DNA of 64,000 nt from an uncultured SAR116 cluster alpha proteobacterium (GTDB taxonomy: Bacteria > Pseudomonadota > Alphaproteobacteria > Puniceispirillales > Marisalimonadaceae). The stretch's first letter is position 1. Every line of letters starts with the position of its first letter. A model generated the notes under the pieces. It did not search any database. It was not told the DNA's origin and saw nothing but the letters and a program-made list of their open reading frames with translations. The stretch is from positions 78,101 to 142,100 of the forward strand of contig CACNWE010000005.1 of assembly GCA_902623995.1 (NCBI GenBank). The letters run 5' to 3'. Shown in pieces: positions 45,999 through 54,740 of this stretch. Made by a program: the position numbers and the translations under genes.

Positions 45999-46709
45999 TT
46001 ACAATTTTTCACATTTTAACATATTACTTAAAATAGATTTTATGTCTGATCCAGTGAAATTAATATATTCTCCTAAAATATTAGCTTCTTTTCTGTTAAA
46101 ATCATTTTCAATCCATGCAGTACTCATTCCTAATTCACTAGCAGGCTTTAAGTTTTTAGCTGTATCTTCGAAAAAAATACTTTTAGAAATATTATCATCA
46201 TTAAGACCAAGTTTTTTTTTCATCATAAGATAAGAGTTAAGATCTGGTTTGGCTATATAATTTGCATCTTTAATGTCAAAAATAATCTCAAATTCTTCAA
46301 ATATTCCCATTGATTTTAATATATTTTTCGCATGTTTAAATGACGCATTAGTGTAAATTGATTTCTTGCCTTTAATTTTACCTAGTAATGTTTTAAGGGT
46401 AATATCTTCATCTAATTCACTAAAATCTACATCATGTACAAACTCAAGAAATGGCTCTGGGTCAATTTTTTTTTCAATTATTAGACCTCTTAAAGTTAGT
46501 CCATATTTTTTATACATATTTCTTTGAAGTATAAGTGCATCAACATCATTTAAATCAAAAAAATCTTTAATGTACTCTGTCATTCTTGAAGAGACTCTAG
46601 AAAATAAACCTAAATTAAAATCATAAATTGTATTATCTAAGTCAAAAATCCAATGATCATATTGTTCATTAAAGTCTATGGCATCTTTATTATTAAAAAT
46701 CGGTTTCAT
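45999..46709 (-). CDS. HAD-family pyrimidine 5'-nucleotidase
   Basis: The 236-residue HAD phosphatase has the nucleophile motif [11 protein letters not shown], the motif II Thr/Ser in SIYTNAS, and the late FFEDTAKNL. This form is that of the alphaproteobacterial pyrimidine 5'-nucleotidase family commonly found between argB and dapD, as here. Its role in nucleotide pool balance is inferred from family annotation. Confidence 0.87.
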   Translation of the reverse strand: MKPIFNNKDAIDFNEQYDHWIFDLDNTIYDFNLGLFSRVSSRMTEYIKDFFDLNDVDALILQRNMYKKYGLTLRGLIIEKKIDPEPFLEFVHDVDFSELDEDITLKTLLGKIKGKKSIYTNASFKHAKNILKSMGIFEEFEIIFDIKDANYIAKPDLNSYLMMKKKLGLNDDNISKSIFFEDTAKNLKPASELGMSTAWIENDFNRKEANILGEYINFTGSDIKSILSNMLKCEKL

Positions 46710-46720
46710 AAAAATAAAAA

Positions 46721-47635
46721 CTAATTAGTACCTTTTCTAATGATAGTTCCAACGCCATGTTCTGTAAAAAGTTCTAACAACAGAGAATGAGGCATTCTTC
46801 CATCCATAATTACTGATGCCTCTGCACCACCTAAAACTGCATCGATACATGTTTTAATTTTTGGGATCATGCCCCCAACAACAATTTTATTTTTAATTAA
46901 TTCTTGTGCTTCAGAAATTGTTAATTCTGGGATCAACTTGCCTTTTTGGTCAAGAACTCCCGCAACATCAGTTAACATTATCATTCTAGAAGCTTTCATT
47001 GCAGCTGAAATAGAACCTGCTGCCGTATCAGCATTTATATTATATGTTAAGCCATCGGTTCCAATCCCAACAGGCGCAATTACAGGTATCATTTTTTCAT
47101 TAATTAAAGCATGAATAACTTGAGGATCAATTGTTTCTGGTTCACCTACATAACCAAGATCAATTGCTTTTTCTACATTAGAGTCAGAATTGGTATCAAC
47201 TTTATTTAATCTTTTGGCAGTTATTAAGTTTCCATCTTTACCAGAAATTCCAACTGATTTTGCACCAGAATTAGCAATGGCTGAAACTATAGATTTATTT
47301 GTTACTCCACTAAGAACCATTTCGACTACATCAATTGTTGCAGCATCAGTTATTCGAAGTCCATTTATAAACTCGGTTTTTATTTGAAGCTTAGATAACA
47401 TTTCACCTATTTGTGGTCCACCTCCATGTACTACAACAGGAAGCATCCCTACTTGTTGTAATAAAACAATATCTTTTGCAAAGTTTTTTACATATTCCTT
47501 TTTACCCATTGCGTTTCCACCAAACTTTACAACAATAACCTTGTTTGCATAACGTTTCATAAAAGGTAAAGTTTCTGTAAGTAAATCAGCTTTTTTTAGC
47601 CATTCAGTTTGAATTTGATCTTTATTTTTTTTCAA
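46721..47635 (-). CDS. argB: acetylglutamate kinase
   Basis: The 304-residue enzyme phosphorylates N-acetylglutamate in arginine synthesis. It has VVKFGGNAMG, the glycine-rich VVVHGGGPQIGEML, and the late GGMIPKIKTCIDAV that binds the substrate. The N-terminal extension of about 25 residues is like arginine-inhibited family members, so feedback control is likely. It precedes the nucleotidase by 11 nt. Confidence 0.96.
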   Translation of the reverse strand: MKKNKDQIQTEWLKKADLLTETLPFMKRYANKVIVVKFGGNAMGKKEYVKNFAKDIVLLQQVGMLPVVVHGGGPQIGEMLSKLQIKTEFINGLRITDAATIDVVEMVLSGVTNKSIVSAIANSGAKSVGISGKDGNLITAKRLNKVDTNSDSNVEKAIDLGYVGEPETIDPQVIHALINEKMIPVIAPVGIGTDGLTYNINADTAAGSISAAMKASRMIMLTDVAGVLDQKGKLIPELTISEAQELIKNKIVVGGMIPKIKTCIDAVLGGAEASVIMDGRMPHSLLLELFTEHGVGTIIRKGTN

Positions 47636-47709
47636 TGCTTTAACCGTCTAAAATTTATTCCACTATTATTATCATATATTTTTGAATTTAATTATTATTT
47701 TATCTTTTT

Positions 47710-48345
47710 TTATGCAAAGCTTGATAAATATGTTCTCAAAATTTCAATACCATTATTTTTGAGACTTGAAGTGACCATAATTTCTGGGAAAGCAGCTGTA
47801 TATTTAGAAATAATATTATTTGAATTATCTTTTACCTTTATTATTTCTTCATCACTCAATTTATCAATTTTTGTAAGAACTAAAACCCAACTTACTGCTG
47901 CTGTATCAAGTTCTTTCATTATAGTTTTATCTAAATCTCCAATTCCTCGCCTACTATCAATTAACAAACATACAGTTCTTAGTGTTGGTCTACCTTTTAA
48001 ATACTTTAAAGTAAGAGATGTCCATGATTTTATATCTTTCTTTGGTGCTTTTGCATAACCATAACCAGGTAGATCAACTAATCTAAGCCTATTGCTTTGA
48101 TAAACAAGGTCAAAAAATATCAATTGTCTAGTTCTTCCAGGTGTTTGGCTAGTTCTAGCTAAGGTTTTTCTATTTGTAAGGGCATTAACAAGTGAACTTT
48201 TACCAACATTAGATCTTCCTGCAAATGCTACCTCATTACCTTCTTGAGGAGGTATTAAATTAATATCAAGAGCTGCAGCTATGAATTTACATTCCCCTGA
48301 AAATATTTTTCTAGCTTTTTCAATTTCGAGATCATCATATAACAA
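47710..48345 (-). CDS. engB: ribosome biogenesis GTPase EngB (YihA/YsxC)
   Basis: The 211-residue protein has G1 AGRSNVGKSSL, G3 DLPGYG, and G4 TKIDKL of the TrmE-Era-like EngB family, which helps large ribosomal subunit assembly. The start is TTG (48345), with TAGG just upstream. It follows yidC by 13 nt and precedes argB. Confidence 0.94.
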   Translation of the reverse strand: MLYDDLEIEKARKIFSGECKFIAAALDINLIPPQEGNEVAFAGRSNVGKSSLVNALTNRKTLARTSQTPGRTRQLIFFDLVYQSNRLRLVDLPGYGYAKAPKKDIKSWTSLTLKYLKGRPTLRTVCLLIDSRRGIGDLDKTIMKELDTAAVSWVLVLTKIDKLSDEEIIKVKDNSNNIISKYTAAFPEIMVTSSLKNNGIEILRTYLSSFA

Positions 48346-48358
48346 GAATTCAACCTAC

Positions 48359-50083
48359 TTATTTTGACTCTTTATTCATCTTATTCATAATTACCCATTG
48401 CTGACATATTGAAAGCAGATTATTCCATGTCCAATATATAACTAAACCAGCAGGGAAAGTTGCTAATAAAAATGTAAACGCAACTGGCATCCACGCAAAT
48501 ATTTTTGCTTGTATAGGGTCCGGTGGAGTTGGGTTTAGTCTTTGCTGTAAAAACATTGTCACACCCATTAACAATGGCCAAATACCAATATTTAAAAAGT
48601 CTGGTAAAAATGATGTACTATAGGGAAGCAAACCAAATAAGTTAAAAATACTGGTTGGATCTTGAACAGATAAATCTTTAATCCACCCAAAAAAAGGTGT
48701 TTGCCTCATTTCAATTGAAACAAATAAAACCTTATATAGAGCAAAGAACACTGGAATCTGGACTAAAATTGGCAAACATCCTGCTGCAGGATTCACTTTT
48801 TCTTTTTTATAAAGATTCATCATCTCTTGGTTTAATTTTTGTCGATCACCACCAACTCTTTCTCTCAATTTTTGAATCTGAGGTGTCAGCACTCTCATTT
48901 TAGCCATGCTTTTGTAAGATTTATTTGCTAATGGAAAAAATAATAATTTAACAATTACTGTTATAGCTAAAATTGCCAATCCAAAATTACCTAAATAATC
49001 ATTTGCCCAAGATAAAGCATAAAAGAAAGGTTTTGTTAAAAAATAAAACCAACCAAAATCAATAGCCAAGTCAAAATGTTGAATATTAAACTTTTGTTCA
49101 TATTCATCAAACAAAGCTAATCTTTTTGCTCCTGCAAATGTTCTTGATAGAAACTCACCTTTAGAGTTTGAAGGAATTGTTACAGCATTTCCTAAAAAAT
49201 CCGTTTGATATTGTCCACCATTTGAACTTAATTTTCTAAAAGTGAAGTTATATTTCTGGTTTTGATCAGGTAATAGAGCTGTCATCCAATATTTGTCAGT
49301 CAATCCAATCCAACCCCCTGATTCTTCAGGTTTTATATTAATACCTTTTTTGCCAGCCTCTGTTAAATCACCATAACTTTGTTCAGACAATGTTCTGTCA
49401 AAAACTCCAAGTGGCCCCTCGTGCAATACAAAAAAATCAATTGTTTCTGGTTCACCAGCTCTTCTAATTAAACCATATGGATATAAAGTAACTGACTTAG
49501 CAGAACTATTTTCTACCCTCTGGTTAACAGTGATCATAAAAGTATCGTCAATACTTATGTCTTGATAAAAATTAATTCCTTCACCATTATTCCATTTTAA
49601 AGTAACAGTTTTTTCAGGATTTAAAAGATTACTTGATGACTGCCATAATGTTTTACCATTAGGGACTTTAACCCCATCCGGGCTACTCCATCCAAATTCA
49701 ATAAAATATGGTGTCCTACCATTAGACTTTAATAATAATTTAATCATATCGCTCTCAGGCTCTAGCGATTCTCGATACTGTGTTAAAGTAATATCATCGA
49801 TTCTTGCACCCCTTAATGAGATGGACCCAGATACCTCTTTACTTTCCATTGAAATTCTAGGAACTGTTTTATTTTGATCTGTTGGCTCAGTATTATCTGG
49901 TGTAGTAATCCCATTACCTACATTTTCAGGTAAAGGAATGTTTGAGGTGTCATTATTTTCTTTAGCGATTTTTTCTTGTTGATATAAATCTTTTTTGGGG
50001 TCAACAAATAATATTTGATAGCCTATGAGTACAGCCATAGATAAGCAAATTGCTGCAACTAAATTTCTTGTTTCTGGGTTCAT
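48359..50083 (-). CDS. yidC: membrane protein insertase YidC
   Basis: The 574-residue protein has an N-terminal TM helix (LVAAICLSMAVLIGYQILF), a large periplasmic beta-domain, and the conserved five-TM core (FFYALSWANDYLGNFGLAI, YKKEKVNPAAGCLPILVQIPVFFALYKVL-type region, FPAGLVIYWTWNNLL). It inserts and folds inner-membrane proteins with or without SecYEG. The length is typical of Gram-negative YidC. Confidence 0.96.
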   Translation of the reverse strand: MNPETRNLVAAICLSMAVLIGYQILFVDPKKDLYQQEKIAKENNDTSNIPLPENVGNGITTPDNTEPTDQNKTVPRISMESKEVSGSISLRGARIDDITLTQYRESLEPESDMIKLLLKSNGRTPYFIEFGWSSPDGVKVPNGKTLWQSSSNLLNPEKTVTLKWNNGEGINFYQDISIDDTFMITVNQRVENSSAKSVTLYPYGLIRRAGEPETIDFFVLHEGPLGVFDRTLSEQSYGDLTEAGKKGINIKPEESGGWIGLTDKYWMTALLPDQNQKYNFTFRKLSSNGGQYQTDFLGNAVTIPSNSKGEFLSRTFAGAKRLALFDEYEQKFNIQHFDLAIDFGWFYFLTKPFFYALSWANDYLGNFGLAILAITVIVKLLFFPLANKSYKSMAKMRVLTPQIQKLRERVGGDRQKLNQEMMNLYKKEKVNPAAGCLPILVQIPVFFALYKVLFVSIEMRQTPFFGWIKDLSVQDPTSIFNLFGLLPYSTSFLPDFLNIGIWPLLMGVTMFLQQRLNPTPPDPIQAKIFAWMPVAFTFLLATFPAGLVIYWTWNNLLSICQQWVIMNKMNKESK

Positions 50084-50181
50084 TTTTCTCGCTCAATTTA
50101 TATCTAATAGAATTACATATCTTATTTTTAATATTTTTTTAACCTAAAGTACCTTTTATTAAAAGGAATGAATTAAATAAT

Positions 50182-50406
50182 TCATTTTATGGGATCATGT
50201 CCACTTTTCCCCCATGGATGACATTTAATAATTCTTTTAAAACCTAACCAAATCCCTTTTTTTAAACCAAACTTGATTATCGAATCTTTTGTGTATTCAG
50301 AGCAAGTGGGTAAGTATCTACAATTATTTCCTAATAAAGGTGAAATAATATATTTATAAGCATCAATTAAAGTAATTGAGGAAGATGTTAAAAATCTTTT
50401 CATCAT
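50182..50406 (-). CDS. yidD: membrane protein insertion efficiency factor YidD
   Basis: The 74-residue protein has the YidD core YKYIISPLLGNNCRYLPTCSEYT and the C-terminal RIIKCHPWGKSGHDPI. It supports YidC-dependent insertion. Its start overlaps the rnpA stop by 4 nt, indicating translational coupling in the rpmH-rnpA-yidD-yidC operon. Confidence 0.95.
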   Translation of the reverse strand: MMKRFLTSSSITLIDAYKYIISPLLGNNCRYLPTCSEYTKDSIIKFGLKKGIWLGFKRIIKCHPWGKSGHDPIK

Positions 50407-50744
50407 AATCTACTCAAACATTGTTTCAATTGGTTATGCATCTCAAAAAAGGAAGCCTTCAAAATTGACTGTTTTGCTATTAAAACATAACTATATTTTT
50501 CTTTAAATAAAATATTATGTTCTTTTAATAAGCTTGAGATTAATGCTCTCATTCTTCTTTTTGCCCTATTTCTTTTTACTGCATTACCAATTCTTTTAGT
50601 TGCTGTGAAACCAAACATAGGCCCGTGACCTGAAATATTAGGGTTGCAATACTCTTGTAAAATGAAATCTTTGTTATGGGTTTTTTGCCCATACTTATTT
50701 GATAAAACAAAATCTTTTCTCTTCTTTAAAGTAACAAATTTCAT
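50403..50744 (-). CDS. rnpA: ribonuclease P protein component
   Basis: The 113-residue basic protein carries the RNR motif of RnpA in KRIGNAVKRNRAKRRMR and FGFTATKRIG. It helps the RNase P RNA cleave 5' leaders from tRNA precursors. It lies between rpmH and yidD, as in nearly all proteobacteria. Confidence 0.94.
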   Translation of the reverse strand: MKFVTLKKRKDFVLSNKYGQKTHNKDFILQEYCNPNISGHGPMFGFTATKRIGNAVKRNRAKRRMRALISSLLKEHNILFKEKYSYVLIAKQSILKASFFEMHNQLKQCLSRL

Positions 50745-50804
50745 TTTACCATCTCATAAGCTATTTAACTTTAACAAACAAGATATAGATACGATTAAAA
50801 AAAT

Positions 50805-50939
50805 TTAAGCTGAGAGCTTTTTTCTTCCTTTAGCTCTTCTACTACGAATTACATTTCTTCCACCAACAGTAGACATCCTGGATCTATATCCATGTCTTCT
50901 TTTTCTTACTAAATTACTAGGTTGAAATGTACGCTTCAT
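50805..50939 (-). CDS. rpmH: 50S ribosomal protein L34
   Basis: A 44-residue basic protein reads [20 protein letters not shown] at its start, the universal L34 sequence, and ends GRKKLSA. It is the first gene of the leftward rpmH-rnpA-yidD-yidC run, 60 nt before rnpA. Confidence 0.97.
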   Translation of the reverse strand: MKRTFQPSNLVRKRRHGYRSRMSTVGGRNVIRSRRAKGRKKLSA

Positions 50940-51015
50940 TGTTTTCCCGTATTAAATACAGCCTTTCAAATTATTTAGGGTGTTTTAGACGCTTTGTATC
51001 AGTTAGTCAATATGA

Positions 51016-51507
51016 TTATTTTTGTGTACGTTCAGAAATTGTAGGGGCTGGCTTCATTTCCATATCCCAAGGAAAATATATCCATGTATCTTGAGAAACT
51101 TCTGTTATGAATGTATCGACTTGTTCCCTACCACTTGGCTTAGCATATACTGTTGCATAATGCGCATTAGGTAAACTGGATCTTATAGCTTTAATAGTTT
51201 CACCAGTATCAACGAGATCATCAACAATTAGCCAACCTTCGCCATTATTTGCAACATTAGATTCTTTTAAAACTTTTATTTCACCCTTAGTTTTTTGATT
51301 ATAAGATAAAACACAAAAAGTATCGATTAATCTGATATCTAGTTCTCTAGCTACTATGGCCGCAGGTACCAGCCCTCCTCTTGTAACAGCAATTATTCCT
51401 CTATAAGGCTTCAGTTCCGATAAACGCCAAGCCAAAGCTTTACTATTTCTGTGGATTTCTTCCCAAGACACTGGAAAAGATTTGTCATATGTATTTGTGT
51501 TACTCAT
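51016..51507 (-). CDS. gpt: xanthine phosphoribosyltransferase
   Basis: The 163-residue type I phosphoribosyltransferase has the PRPP loop [13 protein letters not shown] and a [13 protein letters not shown] segment. [16 protein letters not shown] at the start and the late WIYFPWDME match the XGPRT family, which salvages xanthine and guanine. It is divergent from the tRNA-Arg gene. Confidence 0.92.
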   Translation of the reverse strand: MSNTNTYDKSFPVSWEEIHRNSKALAWRLSELKPYRGIIAVTRGGLVPAAIVARELDIRLIDTFCVLSYNQKTKGEIKVLKESNVANNGEGWLIVDDLVDTGETIKAIRSSLPNAHYATVYAKPSGREQVDTFITEVSQDTWIYFPWDMEMKPAPTISERTQK

Positions 51508-51626
51508 GTATTATATATAAATGTAAAGTTAATATTTTCTACACTAAAATTAACAAAAATAATATTTATTTTCTTACTTGATTATAACTATTTATGTAGA
51601 TAACTATTATAAACATTTTATAAAGT

Positions 51627-51703
51627 GCGCTCGTAGCTCAGCTGGATAGAGCACTAGACTACGAATCTAGGGGTCAGGGGTTCGAATCCTCTCGAGCGCA
51701 CCA
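51627..51703 (+). tRNA. tRNA-Arg (anticodon ACG)
   Basis: A complete 77-nt cloverleaf is present: acceptor GCGCTCG/CGAGCGC, D-arm GCTCAGCTGGATAGAGC, anticodon stem CTAGA/TCTAG around CTACGAA, T-arm GGGGTTCGAATCCTC, discriminator A and an encoded CCA. The ACG anticodon, read as ICG after deamination, decodes CGU, CGC and CGA. Its last 14 nt are part of the 57-bp inverted repeat that flanks the integrase gene, so the tRNA is the likely attachment site. Confidence 0.97.
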
Positions 51704-51746
51704 AAAACATCCGTGAACCATGGTTAAGTGTCTGAATTCCTTGAAT
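51690..51746 (+). repeat. left arm of a perfect 57-bp inverted repeat (putative att site)
   Basis: This arm begins in the tRNA-Arg T-arm, runs through its CCA end and continues 43 nt downstream. It is the exact reverse complement of 52941-52997, with no mismatch over 57 bp. The arm contains an internal palindrome AACCATGGTT. The pair encloses the integrase gene. Confidence 0.97.
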
Positions 51747-51779
51747 TAATTTTTAGGACCTCGGAGGCTGTAGACAAGG

Positions 51780-52934
51780 ATGTATACAAGATCACCACAT
51801 TATTTATATCAAAGAAATGGTATTTATTACTTTACAAGACAGGTGCCATCAGACTTAAAAACAAAATTTAATAAGAATAGAGTTGTAATTTCTCTAAGAA
51901 CATCGTCAAAACAAAAAGCTATAGAATCTGCTAATAAATTAACTGATCGTCTTGAAACTTATTGGAACACGCTAAGACTAGAATTGTTCCACACCAAAGA
52001 ATTAAAGCTTAGTTTTCTTGATAACCAAAAGTCAAAAACAGAAACAGTAAAACTAAGTAAAGCATTAGACACTTACATCAAGTTAAAAGGTAATGGTAAA
52101 GGTGAGCTTTTTCATCGAACTGCTTTAAGAAATATATCTTATACAATAGAATGCTTTGGTGACGTAGATATCACCTCCTTAAAGTCTATTGATGCTGCAA
52201 AGTATAGAGATTTCTTATTTAAAAAAGGATTATCAACTTCTTCTGTTAAACGCATATTTTCGTCTATCAACGCAGTGATCAACATCACTGTAAATGAATT
52301 TGGTATTAATATGAAAAATCCATTTTCAGGAACATTCATTCCAGACGACAATAAGAAAAAGATTAGACTCCCAATTCCAATTAAAAATATAAGAAATATT
52401 CAAACTGAATGTAAACACTTAGACGATGACAACAGGTGGTTAATTGCCTTAATTAGTGACACTGGGATGCGTTTATCAGAAGCAGTTGGTTTACTCACAA
52501 GTGATATAATATTAAGTACAGAAATACCTCATGTAAATATTATCAATCACCCATGGAGACGACTTAAGACCAAAGGGAGTAATAGAACTATTCCTCTTGT
52601 AGGAGTATCTCTATGGGCAGCAAAAAAAATTATAAGTGATAACAACCAATTTGCTTTCCCAAGGTACACAAATGATGAAAAGTGCAATGCTAACTCAGCT
52701 AGTAATGGACTTAACAAATGGCTGAAGCCAAGAATACCAGATGATTGCGTAATTCATTCTTTTAGACATAGCTTGAGAGATAGACTTAGAGCCGTCCAAT
52801 GTCCCTCTGATATTGTTGACGCGATTGGAGGTTGGTCAACAAAAACTGTAGGACAATCTTATGGATCTGGATATACGTTAGAAGTTAAATATGATTGGAT
52901 GAATAAGATTAAACTAAAGGTCAATGGTCCGTGA
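51780..52934 (+). CDS. tyrosine recombinase / site-specific integrase
   Basis: The 384-residue protein starts with a short beta-rich module (HYLYQRNGIYYFTRQVP) typical of phage and island integrases, then a core-binding SAM-like domain (LSKALDTYIKLK, SVKRIFSSINAVIN). The catalytic domain shows Arg in DTGMRLSEAVGL, Lys in KTKGSNRTIPL, HxxR in HSFRHSLRDR, and the tyrosine in VGQSYGSGY. It is intact. The start at 51780 is preceded by GGAGG about 12 nt upstream. Its final codons contain the repeat GGTCAATGGTCC found elsewhere in the island. It should act on the adjacent tRNA-Arg. Confidence 0.93.
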   Translation: MYTRSPHYLYQRNGIYYFTRQVPSDLKTKFNKNRVVISLRTSSKQKAIESANKLTDRLETYWNTLRLELFHTKELKLSFLDNQKSKTETVKLSKALDTYIKLKGNGKGELFHRTALRNISYTIECFGDVDITSLKSIDAAKYRDFLFKKGLSTSSVKRIFSSINAVINITVNEFGINMKNPFSGTFIPDDNKKKIRLPIPIKNIRNIQTECKHLDDDNRWLIALISDTGMRLSEAVGLLTSDIILSTEIPHVNIINHPWRRLKTKGSNRTIPLVGVSLWAAKKIISDNNQFAFPRYTNDEKCNANSASNGLNKWLKPRIPDDCVIHSFRHSLRDRLRAVQCPSDIVDAIGGWSTKTVGQSYGSGYTLEVKYDWMNKIKLKVNGP

Positions 52935-52940
52935 AACGTC

Positions 52941-52997
52941 ATTCAAGGAATTCAGACACTTAACCATGGTTCACGGATGTTTTTGGTGCGCTCGAGA
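52941..52997 (-). repeat. right arm of the 57-bp inverted repeat
   Basis: This stretch is the exact reverse complement of 51690-51746, including an inverted copy of the last 14 nt of tRNA-Arg. It begins 6 nt after the integrase stop codon. Outside the arms both flanks diverge at once, so the repeat boundaries are sharp. Confidence 0.97.
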
Positions 52998-53091
52998 TGA
53001 GGTGTGATGCCTAACCAGAGCAATGGTTTTATCTAAACTCCAACAATATCAATAGCTTAGCAAATACAGTGAGTCCGTCAATGATAAAAAG

Positions 53092-53120
53092 CTTGTCTAC
53101 AACCTTGTCTACAGTAGACA
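53092..53120. repeat. CTTGTCTACA direct repeats and palindrome (candidate integrase arm sites)
   Basis: Two direct copies of CTTGTCTACA (53092-53101 and 53104-53113) are followed by a perfect palindrome TGTCTACAGTAGACA (53106-53120). The reverse complement GTAGACAAG also occurs at 51770-51778, directly before the integrase ATG. Such short repeats near an integrase gene may be arm-type binding sites. Confidence 0.55.
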
Positions 53121-53121
53121 C

Positions 53122-53209
53122 AGTCCATGGTCCGGGGTTACTGCACCGTTTTCCTAGTCAACAATGGTCAATGGTCAGGGGGTGGTCTGCCCATTGACCT
53201 TAGTCCATG
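53122..53209. repeat. island intergenic repeat, copy A
   Basis: The stretch combines two blocks. 53136-53176 matches 63197-63237 at 37 of 41 positions, and 53185-53209 matches 56598-56622 at 24 of 25. GGTCAATGG (53166-53174) and CCATTGACC (53191-53199) can pair with each other, so the copy may form a hairpin. It lies between the integrase and the LysR gene. Confidence 0.85.
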
Positions 53210-53232
53210 TAAAATGGATGGTGCATAATTTT

Positions 53233-54123
53233 TCAACTAAGGTGTCTTTTTATTGCATCTATAAATAACTTTACTTTAATTGGAAGATATCTTCTATCAG
53301 GATAAACCGCATATACACTTTTTTCTGGGAATAATGTAAAATTAGGAAGTAAAGTTATTAATTCACCAGTTTTGATTTTATCTTTACAAAATACTTCTGG
53401 AAGCAAGCAATACCCAATACCTTCAATTGTACTTTTAAGCATTAAAGCTAATGTATTAGTCGTAAGAATAGGATTTGTATTAATTGTTATATCTTCTTTG
53501 GTATTTTTGTTTTTAAAACTTAAACTATATGGTGAACTAGAATTTTTATAATTTATTGAAGGCATTTTGATTAAATCCTCTGGGTTTGATGGCTCTCCAT
53601 ATTTATTTATAAATCCTGGACTTGCACAAATATATGCAGGAAAATCACAAATCCTCCTAGCAATTAAACCAGAGTCTTTTAATTTACCAATACGAATTAC
53701 CAGATCGTAACCTTCTTCTATTACATTTATAAACTTGTCATCAAAATCTACGTCTAATTTAACATCTGGATAATCTTTTGAGTAATCAGCTATTACATTT
53801 ACTAAAAATCTTTCTCCAAATGCCATAGGTGCATTAATTCGTAATTTTCCTGAAGGATGCTCAAGACCTTTAGTAATTTTTTTTATAACACCAGTAATTT
53901 CCTCTTCGCTCCTAGTGAGGGTTTCATATAACTGTTCTCCAGCGTCAGTTAATGTAACCACTCTTGTGGTTCTGTTAAATAGAACTAATTGTAAACGGTC
54001 TTCTAAAGCTTTTACTTGTTTACTTACCGCAGCCCCAGATATTCCAAGTTTATTAGCTGCTTTCGCAAAACTTTTATGTTTTGAAACCTCTATCATCACA
54101 TCAAAACTATTTTGAAAAACCAT
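53233..54123 (-). CDS. LysR family transcriptional regulator
   Basis: The 296-residue protein has an N-terminal winged HTH (SFAKAANKLGISGAAVSKQVKALE, then LFNRTTRVVTLTDAGE) and a periplasmic-binding-like effector domain (LRINAPMAFGERFL onward) typical of the branch of LysR regulators that includes AaeR/DsdC-like and quinone- or stress-related members. It is divergent from the DoxX-pirin-flavin reductase-YciI genes and is likely to control them. Confidence 0.92.
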   Translation of the reverse strand: MVFQNSFDVMIEVSKHKSFAKAANKLGISGAAVSKQVKALEDRLQLVLFNRTTRVVTLTDAGEQLYETLTRSEEEITGVIKKITKGLEHPSGKLRINAPMAFGERFLVNVIADYSKDYPDVKLDVDFDDKFINVIEEGYDLVIRIGKLKDSGLIARRICDFPAYICASPGFINKYGEPSNPEDLIKMPSINYKNSSSPYSLSFKNKNTKEDITINTNPILTTNTLALMLKSTIEGIGYCLLPEVFCKDKIKTGELITLLPNFTLFPEKSVYAVYPDRRYLPIKVKLFIDAIKRHLS

Positions 54124-54225
54124 GTATTATTAACCAATTGTTATTAATATAATAACTTTTAAACACATTAACATTTTATAATCAATAATATATTTACACC
54201 ATGTAAATTATTAATGGAGATATAA

Positions 54226-54669
54226 ATGTCAAATTCAAACTCAAAAACAAATGATCAATCATGGGGATTAAGTATTTTAAGAATTCATTTAGGAATAATT
54301 TTACTTGCCCATGGATGGCTAAAAATATCTGTTTTCACTATAGCTGGTACAGTCGGTTATTTTGCAAGTCTTGGGCTACCAAGTTTTTTTGCTTATTTAG
54401 TCATATTTGGCGAAATCATAGGTGGTATAACATTAATTTTAGGAATACAAACACGTCTTACAGCTTTGTTCTGTTTGCCAATCTTAATTGGAGCAACATT
54501 TGTTCACTTAAATAATGGTTGGCTTTTTTCAGCTGAGGGTGGCGGATGGGAATTTCCAGCATCTTTATCTATTATAGCACTTGCCACTATCTTTATGGGT
54601 TCTGGTAATAGAATAAATTTAAAGTTTAATCCTTTGAATACATTTCTTCCAACTCAACTTCAAAATTAA
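54226..54669 (+). CDS. DoxX family membrane protein
   Basis: The 147-residue protein has four TM helices and DoxX features: LRIHLGIILLAHGWLK, LPSFFAYLVIFGEIIGGITLILG and VHLNNGWLFSAEGGGWEFP. DoxX proteins are linked to thiol and quinone redox stress. Start ATG has GGAGAT just upstream. It leads the module downstream of the LysR gene, and a good terminator follows it. Confidence 0.9.
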   Translation: MSNSNSKTNDQSWGLSILRIHLGIILLAHGWLKISVFTIAGTVGYFASLGLPSFFAYLVIFGEIIGGITLILGIQTRLTALFCLPILIGATFVHLNNGWLFSAEGGGWEFPASLSIIALATIFMGSGNRINLKFNPLNTFLPTQLQN

Positions 54670-54685
54670 AGCTTAACTATCATTT

Positions 54686-54712
54686 GGGACAAATTAATTT
54701 TGTCCCTTTTAT
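54686..54712 (+). terminator. intrinsic terminator after doxX
   Basis: GGGACAAA (54686-54693) pairs with TTTGTCCC (54699-54706) across a 5-nt loop and is followed by TTTTATT. It separates the DoxX gene from the pirin gene, which therefore probably has its own promoter or depends on read-through. Confidence 0.8.
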
Positions 54713-54740
54713 TAAATTATAAATTAAAAGGAGATAAATT

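Noticed and set aside
53009..53015. GCCTAAC, which fits an integron attC core (RYYYAAC)
   Set aside because: No paired GTTRRRY site at attC distance, and the integrase does not look like IntI, so an integron is not supported.
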